Below are positions 54,050 through 62,730 of a stretch of 64,000 bases of DNA, one piece after another (within the stretch, counting starts at the first letter, position 1; each line of letters opens with the position of its first letter). The DNA lies in NCBI RefSeq assembly GCF_000820225.1, contig NZ_CDDK01000037.1, forward strand, positions 62,001 through 126,000, in the 5' to 3' direction. A program made the translations under genes and the position numbers. Source of the DNA: Aeromonas veronii bv. veronii. Its GTDB lineage: Bacteria; Pseudomonadota; Gammaproteobacteria; Enterobacterales; Aeromonadaceae. The notes beneath the pieces are model-generated. The model saw only the letters and a program-made list of their open reading frames with translations. It ran no database searches and was not told where the DNA came from.

Positions 54050-54850
54050 TTACAGCGCCGCCAGAAACCCGGCCAGCTGCTGATTGACGAAGGCCGGATT
54101 TTCCAACGACGAGATGTGGCCAGCCATCGGGATCTCCCTGAACGGGCAACCCAGCACCTCGGCCATCAGATAGCCCTCCAGCACCGGACGGGCCTTGTCC
54201 TCGCAGCCGGTCATCACCAGTGCGGGAGTGGTGATCTCCTCCAGCCACTCGATACGATCTTCGCGGGTCACAAAGCTGCGGCCCACCGCCACCATGGCGG
54301 CAATCTTCTCGTTTGGCCAGGCGGCCAGACGCGCCTTGAAATCGGCCAGCAAGTTGGCATCGGGCTGGTTCGCAAAGAAGATAGGCGCCACCTGTTCGAT
54401 GATGGGTGCAGGAATTGAACCAAGCTGCTCGATCGCAGCGAGCATGCCAAGGTAGCGCTCGCAGGTGATCTGCGGTTCCAGGCCGACAAAACTGTCCATC
54501 AGCACCAGTCCCTTGAGGCGGTTTGGCACCATGCGCGCCAGCTCCACCCCCCACATGCCACCGATGGAGAGGCCCACCAGTACGAACTCGTCAACCCCGA
54601 GGGCATCGAGCAGCGCCAGGTGATCCCGCGCCAGAGTCGCCAGGGTGCTGCCACCTTCGGGGAGCAGGTCGGAATCACCGTGGCCCCACAGCTCGGGAAC
54701 GATGCAGCGATAGCTGGCCTTGAGCGCCTCGATTTGCGGCGCCCACATGGCGCTGTCCCACAGATAGCTGTGGCCAAACAGCAGTACCGGCCCTTGCCCT
54801 TCGTCCAGATAGGCCATCCGGCGGCCCGCTATCTCCATAAAATGCTTCAT
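54050..54850 (-). CDS. Alpha/beta-fold hydrolase
   Basis: The 266-residue protein has an alpha/beta hydrolase fold with oxyanion region LLFGHSYLWDSAMW, nucleophile elbow GLSIGG (Ser near residue 97), acidic residue in TGCEDKARP and catalytic His in MAGHISSLENP. Family members include esterases, haloperoxidase-like and ring-cleavage hydrolases; the substrate here is unknown. No signal peptide, so it is cytosolic. It stands alone, divergent from ppk2. Confidence 0.85.
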   Translation of the reverse strand: MKHFMEIAGRRMAYLDEGQGPVLLFGHSYLWDSAMWAPQIEALKASYRCIVPELWGHGDSDLLPEGGSTLATLARDHLALLDALGVDEFVLVGLSIGGMWGVELARMVPNRLKGLVLMDSFVGLEPQITCERYLGMLAAIEQLGSIPAPIIEQVAPIFFANQPDANLLADFKARLAAWPNEKIAAMVAVGRSFVTREDRIEWLEEITTPALVMTGCEDKARPVLEGYLMAEVLGCPFREIPMAGHISSLENPAFVNQQLAGFLAAL

Positions 54851-54978
54851 GTTATCTCCTGTTGCCAGCGATGGGCGGGCAGTGTATCACGTCCCCCTTG
54901 GCAGGTGACGCCTCCCTGGTGCAAGCTGACAGTGACTCAAAGAAGTCACCCATGAAAGGATGCCAAAAGGAGAAGCCC

Positions 54979-55794
54979 ATGGAGAAGGAGAAGAGCAAGA
55001 AGCGGCCACGTCTGGACAAGAAGTGCTACGAGCACCACCTTGCCCATCTGCAGGAGGAGCTGGTCAAGCTGCAGGAGTGGGTCAAGCAGGAGGGGTTAAA
55101 GGTAGTGGTACTGTTCGAGGGACGCGACGCCGCCGGTAAAGGGGGCGTCATCAAGGCGATCACCGAGCCGCTCAACCCCCGGGTCTGCCGGGTCACGGCG
55201 CTGCCCGCCCCCTCCGATCGAGAGCGCTCCCAGTGGTACTTTCAGCGTTATGTGGCCCACCTGCCCGCCGCTGGCGAGATGGTGCTGTTTGACCGCTCCT
55301 GGTACAACCGGGCCGGAGTCGAGCGGGTGATGGGATTTTGCAGCGACGCCGAGTATCGCGAGTTTCTGCGCGCCTGCCCCGAGTTTGAGCGGATGCTGAT
55401 CCGCTCCGGCATCACCTTGATCAAATACTGGTTCTCGGTCAGCGACGAGGAGCAGGAGAAGCGCTTTAAAGAGCGGATCAACACCCCCATCAAGCGCTGG
55501 AAGTTCAGCCCGATGGATTTGCAATCCCGCTCGCGCTGGGTGGAGTACTCCCGCGCCAAGGATGACATGTTCACCTACACCGACACCGAGGATTGCCCCT
55601 GGTTCGTGGTGGAGGCAGATGATAAACGCCGTGCCCGCCTCAACTGCATCGCCCATCTGCTGAGCAAGGTGCCCTACGAGGCGATCCACTACGAGCCCAT
55701 CAAGCTCCCCCCCATCAAGACCGAAGGGTATGAGCGCCCGCCGCTGGCCAGCCAGACCTTTGTGCCCGATATTACCGCCGAACTCGAGGCTTGA
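54979..55794 (+). CDS. ppk2: Polyphosphate kinase 2
   Basis: PPK2 transfers phosphate between polyphosphate and nucleotides. The 271-residue protein has Walker A VLFEGRDAAGKGGVIKAI, Walker B FDRSWYNRAGVERVMGF and the lid region with RFKERINTPIKRWKFSP. This single-domain form suits class I PPK2, which phosphorylates nucleoside diphosphates, but the class is not certain. AAGGAG lies 9 bp before the ATG at 54979; an ATG nine codons upstream has no good site. Confidence 0.92.
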   Translation: MEKEKSKKRPRLDKKCYEHHLAHLQEELVKLQEWVKQEGLKVVVLFEGRDAAGKGGVIKAITEPLNPRVCRVTALPAPSDRERSQWYFQRYVAHLPAAGEMVLFDRSWYNRAGVERVMGFCSDAEYREFLRACPEFERMLIRSGITLIKYWFSVSDEEQEKRFKERINTPIKRWKFSPMDLQSRSRWVEYSRAKDDMFTYTDTEDCPWFVVEADDKRRARLNCIAHLLSKVPYEAIHYEPIKLPPIKTEGYERPPLASQTFVPDITAELEA

Positions 55795-55835
55795 ACTGGG
55801 TTACCTTGCCTATCTGCATGTTCAAATCGCAGGCA

Positions 55836-55860
55836 ATAAAAAGCCGGTCTGACGACCGGC
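55836..55860 (-). terminator. Rho-independent terminator of the mal operon
   Basis: On the - strand GCCGGTC and GACCGGC with loop GTCA are followed by TTTTTATT. It lies about 45 nt after the malK stop. Confidence 0.82.
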
Positions 55861-55906
55861 AAAAAGGCATTGATTATTAAGAAAGGAAAACCGGCACAAC
55901 AAAAAA

Positions 55907-57043
55907 TCAGGTACGGATATATTTGGCGGTACGGGGGAACGCCTGCTCCTTGGCATCGAACAGGTAGCAGGCTTCGGCCGGGATACCCACGCTGTAGGTC
56001 TGACCGGTCGCCACATCCACATCCGAGGTGGCCTTGACGGTAAAGTCGTGACCATCCACATCCATATAAACGAAGGACTCGGCCCCCAGGTGCTCGGCCA
56101 CCTGCACGATCCCGCTCACCTTGCTGTGCGCATGGGGGTGATCCAGCGGCATCAGATGTTCGGGGCGAATACCCAGCTCCACCTTGTCACCCACAGCGCC
56201 AGTGCGGGCATCGACCCGGGCACGCACGGTATCGCCAGAGGTCAACTTGACTAGGCACTCCTGCTCGCCAATCTCCAACAACTCGCCCGCCAGGAAGTTC
56301 ATCTTGGGAGAGCCGATAAAGCCCGCCACGAACTTGTTGTCCGGGTTGTGGTAGAGATCCAGCGGTGAACCGAACTGTTCCAGGTTGGTGGCAGCTTCGG
56401 CCTTGAGCGGGCTCAGCACCACAATCTTGTCGGCCAGAGTCATCGCTTCCACCTGATCGTGGGTCACGTAGATGATGGTGGAGTTGAGCTCCTTGTGCAG
56501 CTTGGCGATCTCGATCCGCATCTTGACCCGCAGCGCGGCATCCAGGTTGGAGAGCGGCTCGTCAAACAGGAACACCTGCGGCTGCTGCACGATGGAGCGA
56601 CCGATGGCGACCCGCTGACGCTGACCACCGGAGAGCGCCTTGGGCTTTCTGTCCAGCAGCGGCTCGAGACCCAGGATCTCGGCGGCGCGCATCACCCGCT
56701 TGTGGATGTTCTCCTTGTCCATCTTCTTGAGCTTCAGACCAAAGGCCATGTTCTCGTAGATGTTCATGTGCGGATAGAGGGCGTAGGACTGGAACACCAT
56801 TCCGACGTTGCGCTCTACCGGCGGCACGTCGTTCATGTAGCGACCGCCGATGGTCAGCTCACCGCTGGTGATGTCTTCCAGACCCGCGATCATCCGCAGC
56901 AGGGTGGATTTACCGCAGCCTGACGGGCCGACGAAGACAATGAACTCCCCTTCCTTGATGGAGAGGTTGATGTTGCGCAGGGTGTCCTTGTGAACAGCCG
57001 GATCGTAATTTTTGCGAACGTTGTTGAGTACTACTTCAGCCAT
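55907..57043 (-). CDS. malK: Maltose/maltodextrin ABC transporter ATPase MalK
   Basis: MalK hydrolyses ATP to drive maltose import and, in enteric bacteria, inhibits the activator MalT. The 378-residue protein has Walker A GPSGCGKST at residues 39-47, signature LSGGQRQRVAIGRSI, Walker B VFLFDEPLSNLDA, the switch His in YVTHDQVEAMTL, and a C-terminal regulatory domain with GIRPEHLMPLD. It is the last gene of a malE-F-G-K operon, unlike E. coli, where malK is divergent. A 68-bp gap with a hairpin separates it from malG. Confidence 0.93.
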   Translation of the reverse strand: MAEVVLNNVRKNYDPAVHKDTLRNINLSIKEGEFIVFVGPSGCGKSTLLRMIAGLEDITSGELTIGGRYMNDVPPVERNVGMVFQSYALYPHMNIYENMAFGLKLKKMDKENIHKRVMRAAEILGLEPLLDRKPKALSGGQRQRVAIGRSIVQQPQVFLFDEPLSNLDAALRVKMRIEIAKLHKELNSTIIYVTHDQVEAMTLADKIVVLSPLKAEAATNLEQFGSPLDLYHNPDNKFVAGFIGSPKMNFLAGELLEIGEQECLVKLTSGDTVRARVDARTGAVGDKVELGIRPEHLMPLDHPHAHSKVSGIVQVAEHLGAESFVYMDVDGHDFTVKATSDVDVATGQTYSVGIPAEACYLFDAKEQAFPRTAKYIRT

Positions 57044-57083
57044 GACGAGCTCCGCTCTTGAATCTTTGCAAATCGTGATAGCG

Positions 57084-57101
57084 GGGGGAGTCAGCTCCCC
57101 C
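57084..57101. repeat. GC-rich hairpin between malG and malK
   Basis: GGGGGAG and CTCCCCC with a four-base loop lie 10 nt after the malG stop in the direction of transcription and have no T run. It may lower or separate malK expression from malG. Confidence 0.6.
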
Positions 57102-57111
57102 GGCCATAAAC

Positions 57112-58002
57112 TTAACCTTTCACACCACCAGCAGTCAGACCGCCAACCAACCAGCGCTGCGCCAGCAGGAACACCACTGTGATGGGGAAACCGGAGAGCA
57201 CTGCGGCCGCCGCGAAATCACCCCACAGATAGTTCTGCGGATAGAGGTACTGCTGGGCCCCGACCGCCAGGGTCAGATTGTTCACATCCTGCAGCAGGAT
57301 GGAGGCCATGGGCACCTCGGTAATGGAGCCGATAAAGGCCAGAATAAACACTACCGCCAGGATGGGTACCGACAGGGGCAACAGGATCAGACGGAATGCC
57401 TGCCACGGGGTCGCACCGTCGATGGCCGCCGCCTCCTCCAGGGAGGAGTCGATGGTCTCGAAGTAGCCCTTGATGGTCCAGACGTGGAGGGCAATCCCCC
57501 CCATGTACGCCAGGATCAGGCCACCGTGGGTGTTGAGACCCAGCCAGGGGATGTAGTCACCAATCTTGTTAAAGAGCGCGTAGATGGCTACCAGCGCCAA
57601 CACCGCCGGGAACATCTGGAAAATCAGCATGCCCTGCAGGATGGTGGACTTGCCACGAAAACGCAGGCGGGCAAAGGCGTAAGCACAAGTGGTGGAGAGC
57701 GTCACGATCATCAGGGCAGTGATGCCGGCGATCTTGATGGAGTTCCACAACCAGGTCAGCACCGGGAACGGCGGCGGCGTGATGCTGCCGTCGGCGTTGG
57801 TGATGGACATGCCCAGCGCCAGCTTCCAGTGATCCAGCGTCGGATTGGAGGGGATGATCTCCCCTACCGCGAAGTTACCGTTACGGAACGAGATGGCGAT
57901 AACCATGATCAACGGGAAGATGATCAGCGCCAGGAAGCCCCACATGACCAGGTGGGTTGCCCACACCCGGTATTTGACTGATTTGGGTTGTACGATTGCC
58001 AT
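57112..58002 (-). CDS. malG: Maltose/maltodextrin ABC transporter permease MalG
   Basis: MalG is one of two inner-membrane permeases of the maltose importer. The 296-residue protein, the E. coli length, has six hydrophobic helices and the EAA loop [20 protein letters not shown] that docks on MalK, followed by [18 protein letters not shown]. It begins 12 bp after malF ends. Confidence 0.94.
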   Translation of the reverse strand: MAIVQPKSVKYRVWATHLVMWGFLALIIFPLIMVIAISFRNGNFAVGEIIPSNPTLDHWKLALGMSITNADGSITPPPFPVLTWLWNSIKIAGITALMIVTLSTTCAYAFARLRFRGKSTILQGMLIFQMFPAVLALVAIYALFNKIGDYIPWLGLNTHGGLILAYMGGIALHVWTIKGYFETIDSSLEEAAAIDGATPWQAFRLILLPLSVPILAVVFILAFIGSITEVPMASILLQDVNNLTLAVGAQQYLYPQNYLWGDFAAAAVLSGFPITVVFLLAQRWLVGGLTAGGVKG

Positions 58003-58014
58003 GTTGAAGCCTCC

Positions 58015-59667
58015 TTACAGCTGCTTGTCGGCTTTGGACAATTTCAGGTTGAGCAGCGCCAGCGCACCTACGATGAGGAAGATAGCTGTGGCGATGGCAC
58101 TGGCCAGACCGTAGTCCTGACCACCCGATCCCTGGAACGCAATCCGGTAGGTATAACTCACCAGCAAGTCGGTGGTACCAGCCGGGGTGCTGGCGCCGAT
58201 GATGTCCGGCGCACCGTTGGTCAACAACTGGATAAGCACGAAGTTGTTGAAGTTGAAGGCGAACGAGGCAATCAACAGCGGTGTCAGCGGCTTCATCAGC
58301 AGCGGCACGGTGATCTTGAAGAAGTTCTGTACCGGGCCGGCACCGTCCATGGCGGACGCTTCATAGAGATCTTCCGGAATGGCTTTGAGCAGGCCCATGC
58401 AGAGGATCATCATGTAGGGGTAGCCGAGCCAGGTGTTGACAATCAGGATCATCACCTTGGCCAGGAAGGGGTTGGTATACCAGTCCGGTTTGATGCCAAA
58501 CGCCGCTTCCAGGAACATGTTGATCTCACCGAAGTTCTGGTTGAACAACCCCTTGAACACCAGGATGGAGATAAACGCCGGGATCGCATAGGGCAGGATC
58601 AACATGACCCGATAGAAACCGCGCCCCTTGAGCTCTTCCCACTGCACCAGACAGGCCAGCACCATGCCGATAGCCAAGGTGAAAGCGACGGAGCAGGTTG
58701 AGAAGATCACGGTCCAGATGAAGATCTGCAGGAAGGGTGACTGGATGCCCGGATCGGTGACGATGCGCGCGAAGTTCTTCCAACCGACGCTCACCACAAA
58801 GCCCGGAGCAATGCCCTTGCCGACAAACTGACCCTGTTCGTCGATGTACTGATAGAAGCCGGTCTCGCCATTGGGCAGCATCAGTTCGCCATTCTGGGTA
58901 TCACGCAGCAAGTTGCTGTCTTTGATCACCACGCCGGACTTGAGCACGGCACCATCCATCAGACGGGTGTAGTGCTGCTTCTGGGCGGCAAACTTGCGCA
59001 GACTGCTCAGGGTCAGGTGGGTACCGCCATCCGGCAGCACCAGATCAAGGTCACTCAGGTGAGTACGATGCTCAACAATGGCGCGGATCGGTGCGGCCTT
59101 GCTGGCCGCTTCGCCAGTGAAGGGCTGCAGCTCGACCACTTGCTGGGTGTTCTGCACACGGCCCTCGCGGGACGCCAGCTCACGGGCCTTGTTGGTCATC
59201 AGGGAAACAGGTTGGCTGATAAAGGATTGATCATCCTGTGTCAGCAGCAGCTGGAACTGGCCGTTGTCGCCACCCAGCAGGGTAAAATCGAATTCACCGC
59301 CCGCCACCTTGTAGGTTTTCTTCAGGTGGTAGTCCCGCGCCTGCTCCACGGAGAGCAAGTTGGACCCCGAATAGTTGGTGAAGGCAATGCCAATGGTGTA
59401 GGCAAGAGGGAAGATGATAAACACAACCATGCCCGCAACACCCGGAAAGATGTAGCGATGGGCATAGGTCTTCTTGTTCATGAAGACATACAGACCGACG
59501 GAAACCACCACCAGATCCAGCAGCGCGAATACCCACTCGCCACTGGCGTACATCATCACGGCTGCGTAGCCGTTGAGGATGGCAACCAGGGCCGCTATGG
59601 TCCACTTAAGCCAGGTGTGCTTATCCTTCGGACCGGCATAGGACTCAACAGAAGGTACTACTTCCAT
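58015..59667 (-). CDS. malF: Maltose/maltodextrin ABC transporter permease MalF
   Basis: The 550-residue protein is slightly longer than E. coli MalF (514). It has the special MalF plan: N-terminal helices, a large periplasmic P2 loop at about residues 95-300 that contacts MalE, then a conserved helical core with EAA-type loop LYEASAMDGAGPVQNFFKIT. The extra length is at the N-terminus and in P2. A 75-bp spacer with a hairpin separates it from malE. Confidence 0.94.
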   Translation of the reverse strand: MEVVPSVESYAGPKDKHTWLKWTIAALVAILNGYAAVMMYASGEWVFALLDLVVVSVGLYVFMNKKTYAHRYIFPGVAGMVVFIIFPLAYTIGIAFTNYSGSNLLSVEQARDYHLKKTYKVAGGEFDFTLLGGDNGQFQLLLTQDDQSFISQPVSLMTNKARELASREGRVQNTQQVVELQPFTGEAASKAAPIRAIVEHRTHLSDLDLVLPDGGTHLTLSSLRKFAAQKQHYTRLMDGAVLKSGVVIKDSNLLRDTQNGELMLPNGETGFYQYIDEQGQFVGKGIAPGFVVSVGWKNFARIVTDPGIQSPFLQIFIWTVIFSTCSVAFTLAIGMVLACLVQWEELKGRGFYRVMLILPYAIPAFISILVFKGLFNQNFGEINMFLEAAFGIKPDWYTNPFLAKVMILIVNTWLGYPYMMILCMGLLKAIPEDLYEASAMDGAGPVQNFFKITVPLLMKPLTPLLIASFAFNFNNFVLIQLLTNGAPDIIGASTPAGTTDLLVSYTYRIAFQGSGGQDYGLASAIATAIFLIVGALALLNLKLSKADKQL

Positions 59668-59708
59668 GCCAATTAACCTTTATAACGCCAAGAGAGATTT
59701 GAGAGAGT

Positions 59709-59729
59709 GGGAGGCCGTGACGGCCTCCC
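59709..59729. repeat. GC-rich hairpin between malE and malF
   Basis: GGGAGGCCG and CGGCCTCCC form a perfect 9-bp stem with loop TGA, 13 nt after the malE stop. There is no T run. In E. coli a REP hairpin in the same place stabilises malE mRNA and lowers malF expression, and this element probably serves the same purpose. Confidence 0.75.
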
Positions 59730-59742
59730 GGGTAGTGCGTGC

Positions 59743-60924
59743 TTACTGAACGATACGCTTGGCAGCGGTATCCAGAGCTTCGTCAACACCCTGACGACCG
59801 GAGGTCACGTTCTTGAGGGCAGTTTCGAAGGAAGACCAGAAACGGCTCATCTCGGGAACGGATGGCATCGGCTCGCCAGCCTGGGCGTTCAGCATGGTGG
59901 CCTTGATGTGCGGATCGGATTCCAGGGTCTTCTGGAAGGATTTCAGCGCAACGGCACCCAGCGGCTTGTCGGCGTTAACCGGCGCCAGACCGGCATCGGT
60001 CAGCAGGTAGTTTTCCAAGAACTCGATAGCCAGATCCTTGTTCGGGCTGGCGGCGTTGATGGTGGCACCCAGTACGCCAACGAAGGCTTTGGCCGGCTTG
60101 CCGTTCAGGGTCGGCAGCGGCGCTACGCCGTACTTGATGCCGCTCTTGTCCAGGTTGCTCCAGGCCCAGGGACCGTTGATCATCATGGCCACTTCGCCCT
60201 TGTTGAACTTGGCGTCCATCACACCGTAGTCGATGCCTTTTTCCAGGTGACCGGACTTGATCATCTCGGAGATGTAGCCCACGCCCATCTTGGCACCTGC
60301 GTTGTTCACGCCGGTATCTTTGACGTCATAACCGGTAGCGGTTTTCTTGAAGGCGTAACCACCGTTGGCAGCCACCAGCGGATAGCTGAAGTACGGGGTG
60401 TCATAAGCCCACATGATGGCGCGCTTGCCGTTTTTCTTCAGAGTCTCGTCAATCTTGGCGATCTCTTCGAAGGTTTTCGGCGGCTCGGGCAGCAGGTCTT
60501 TGTTATAGATCAGGCTGACAGCTTCCATGGCAACCGGGTAGCCATAGGTTTTGCCATCAACAGTCATGGCATCCCATGCCAGCTGTTCAAATTTGCCTTT
60601 GGTGGCAGCGTTCGGCGTTACCGGAACCAGCAAACCGGCTTTGACCCACTCACCGTAACGGTCGTGAGCCCAGAAGAAGATGTCCGGGCCGTTGCCAGTG
60701 GCGGCGGCTTGCTGGAATTTCACTTCAACCTGATCCGGGTGAGCCACAGTAACCTTGATGCCGGTTTCTGCTTCAAACTTCTTACCCACTTCAGCCAGAC
60801 CGTTGTATCCCTTGTCACCGTTGATCCAGATGGTCAGCTGGCCTTCATCGATGGCAGCAGTAGCAGAGCAAGCGACGCCAAGAGTGGCCAGACCGATCAG
60901 GGATGACAGCAATTTCTTTTTCAT
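59743..60924 (-). CDS. malE: Maltose/maltodextrin-binding protein MalE
   Basis: MalE is the periplasmic receptor for maltodextrins. The 393-residue protein has a signal peptide ([20 protein letters not shown], cleavage near TAA at residue 24) and closely follows E. coli Mal[60 protein letters not shown] and [20 protein letters not shown]. It is the first gene of the operon, so its upstream region should hold the maltose-responsive promoter. Confidence 0.96.
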   Translation of the reverse strand: MKKKLLSSLIGLATLGVACSATAAIDEGQLTIWINGDKGYNGLAEVGKKFEAETGIKVTVAHPDQVEVKFQQAAATGNGPDIFFWAHDRYGEWVKAGLLVPVTPNAATKGKFEQLAWDAMTVDGKTYGYPVAMEAVSLIYNKDLLPEPPKTFEEIAKIDETLKKNGKRAIMWAYDTPYFSYPLVAANGGYAFKKTATGYDVKDTGVNNAGAKMGVGYISEMIKSGHLEKGIDYGVMDAKFNKGEVAMMINGPWAWSNLDKSGIKYGVAPLPTLNGKPAKAFVGVLGATINAASPNKDLAIEFLENYLLTDAGLAPVNADKPLGAVALKSFQKTLESDPHIKATMLNAQAGEPMPSVPEMSRFWSSFETALKNVTSGRQGVDEALDTAAKRIVQ

Positions 60925-61261
60925 GAGCCTTTCCTTGTATTAGTTCCGCGCTGTAAGAGCATTGTGTGCGAGATGAATATTATCCCAAGCGGCAAACGGC
61001 TCACATGACGCAACTCGCATTTTTGAAATGCAATTACGTATTTCCTTCCAGAAAGTTTTGAAAACATTTTCTTATTTCAGGGAATTACGGCCATTTATCG
61101 GCTTAATTCCAGACAACCACAGAATAATAATTACCAAAATGAAATAAAATTTCATGAGTGAAAGGGTTTTCACCTCAATGAAAACCCTTTCAGGTGGTTT
61201 ATTTTGTTTGATTTGTTAACAAAGTACCGCGCCAGTTTCGAGGTCTGCCCGGGCGCAATAA
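60925..61261 (-). promoter_or_regulatory. Upstream region of the mal operon with operator-like palindromes
   Basis: The inverted repeat TGAAAGGGTTTTCA (61159-61172) and TGAAAACCCTTTCA (61179-61192) is perfect over 14 bp with a 6-bp spacer; each half is itself a TGAAA..TTTCA palindrome. GTTTTGAAAAC (61055-61065) overlaps GAAAACATTTTC (61060-61071). These resemble operators of LacI-type repressors. I see no convincing MalT boxes (GGGGATGAGG type) here. The rest of the 300-bp stretch is AT-rich. Confidence 0.5.
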
Positions 61262-61295
61262 AAAAAGAGACCCCGCCGGGGCGGAGTCTCTTTTT
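61262..61295. terminator. Terminator downstream of yejK
   Basis: AAAAAGAGAC, CCGCC, GGCGG and GTCTCTTTTT form a long stem with one mismatch and A/T tracts at both ends, 38 bp after the yejK stop. Confidence 0.88.
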
Positions 61296-61332
61296 GCCAG
61301 AAATGACGAGTTGATCACACTCGGGAGCATGA

Positions 61333-62382
61333 CTACGACTGGCGCAGCAGCTGATCCTTGAGATTGGGCGGCACACCCTTGATGGTCAGGGTGTCGGTCT
61401 GAGGGTCGTAAAAGATCCGGCTGTTCAACAGCTTCTGCTCAAAGCTCAGAGTCAGACCGCCGCCGGAGCCGACAAACTTGGTCAAACCACGCAAGGTAGA
61501 GCGATCCGCCGGGAAACGCTCTTCCAGCTCATACTCCTGACCGATAAAGCTGTAAAAATCGAGGTCACCGTCGCCGGGCAATTCTGCAGACAACTCCTTG
61601 ATTTCGATCTCTTCACCGGCGCTCGCCTGTTCGGTGCAATATTTGAAGACCTGCTTTTTATAGTCATTGCGCTCGGTCGGTTCAAGCTGACGACTGTCGC
61701 AATAATCTTCTACCGCCTGTAGCAAGCCTTTATTTTGTACCTTGGCATCCATACCCTCGCGGGCACCCAGCAGATCCATAAAGAAGTCGCCCAGTTTGCG
61801 ACCAATACGCCCCTTGCTGAAGGTGATATAGCGGCGCGAATCCGGTTGGGTTTTCCATTCGGTCAAATCAATGCGGGCCACCAGATTGAGTTTGCCGATA
61901 TCCAGATACTGGATATGGCGCAATTCCAGCGCTTCGCTGACGGTGACGCTCTCCTTGCCCTCCAGCAGGGCAATCAGCAGATAATCGACCCCGACGTAGT
62001 TATATTTGGCAAACAGCAGCACCCCCTGCTCATCGAGGGCGTGCTCCACCAGCTGCTTGACCAGCATCTGGGTCACGGTGACCGAGAAGGGGACGAATTC
62101 GGTCTGCTCGTCGAGCAGTTGTTCGAGGGCGATACGAAACGCGGGTGAAGGCTGCTTGGGAGCCTCTTCACCGTCGGCCAGCTCGGCGACGGCGGCCTCG
62201 GGGTCGGCAAAGAAGCCAAAGCCCTTGCCGCCCTTGCCGTTGTAGATCCGATGCAGTTCCGCCATCAGTCCCTGTACCGCCTCATCAGGGGGCAGGGTCT
62301 GGCTGCGGGTATCGGCGTGGGGTTGACCATCGCCGCCCTGGCGCAAGGAGTGAAGAATGATCTTGTCGATATCGAGACTCAT
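61333..62382 (-). CDS. yejK: Nucleoid-associated protein YejK (NdpA)
   Basis: YejK/NdpA binds DNA in the nucleoid fraction. The 349-residue protein (E. coli 335) begins MSLDIDKIILHSL and has the family features LLFAKYNYVGVDYLLIALLE, RRYITFSKGRIGRKLGDFFM and the C-terminal LSFEQKLLNSRIFYDPQ. The ATG at 62382 was chosen by family similarity; a long frame upstream runs over divergent yejL and yejM and is not real. It is divergent from yejL by 73 bp, as in E. coli. Confidence 0.93.
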   Translation of the reverse strand: MSLDIDKIILHSLRQGGDGQPHADTRSQTLPPDEAVQGLMAELHRIYNGKGGKGFGFFADPEAAVAELADGEEAPKQPSPAFRIALEQLLDEQTEFVPFSVTVTQMLVKQLVEHALDEQGVLLFAKYNYVGVDYLLIALLEGKESVTVSEALELRHIQYLDIGKLNLVARIDLTEWKTQPDSRRYITFSKGRIGRKLGDFFMDLLGAREGMDAKVQNKGLLQAVEDYCDSRQLEPTERNDYKKQVFKYCTEQASAGEEIEIKELSAELPGDGDLDFYSFIGQEYELEERFPADRSTLRGLTKFVGSGGGLTLSFEQKLLNSRIFYDPQTDTLTIKGVPPNLKDQLLRQS

Positions 62383-62455
62383 GTCACAAAGCCATAGTGT
62401 TAGCCGAAAGGGTGAAGTATTATAAGGCGCTTTGAACCGAGATGAACTGAAGATT

Positions 62456-62683
62456 ATGCCTATCGTATCAAAGTACAATAACGAGCAATTTGACGCCCTG
62501 ATGAACGACCTGATCACCGCGCTGGAAAAGCATAAAGCGCCGGTGGATCTCAGCCTTATGGTGCTTGGCAATCTGACCACCAATATCATCAACGGTATGG
62601 CACCGGCCCAGCGCCAGGCCATCACTGAAAAGTTTGTCCAGGCCCTGACCGCATCGGTCGATAATCGCCACGACGCACACTGA
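62456..62683 (+). CDS. yejL: DUF1414 protein YejL
   Basis: The 75-residue protein has exactly the E. coli YejL length and contains [18 protein letters not shown] and [15 protein letters not shown]. Function is unknown; it is always next to yejK and yejM. The internal ATG at 62456 was preferred over one eight codons upstream on family grounds. yejM follows after 47 bp. Confidence 0.92.
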   Translation: MPIVSKYNNEQFDALMNDLITALEKHKAPVDLSLMVLGNLTTNIINGMAPAQRQAITEKFVQALTASVDNRHDAH

Positions 62684-62730
62684 GTCCCCGACTCTGTTGA
62701 TTTGACGTTTCTCAACGCAGATGGATCACT

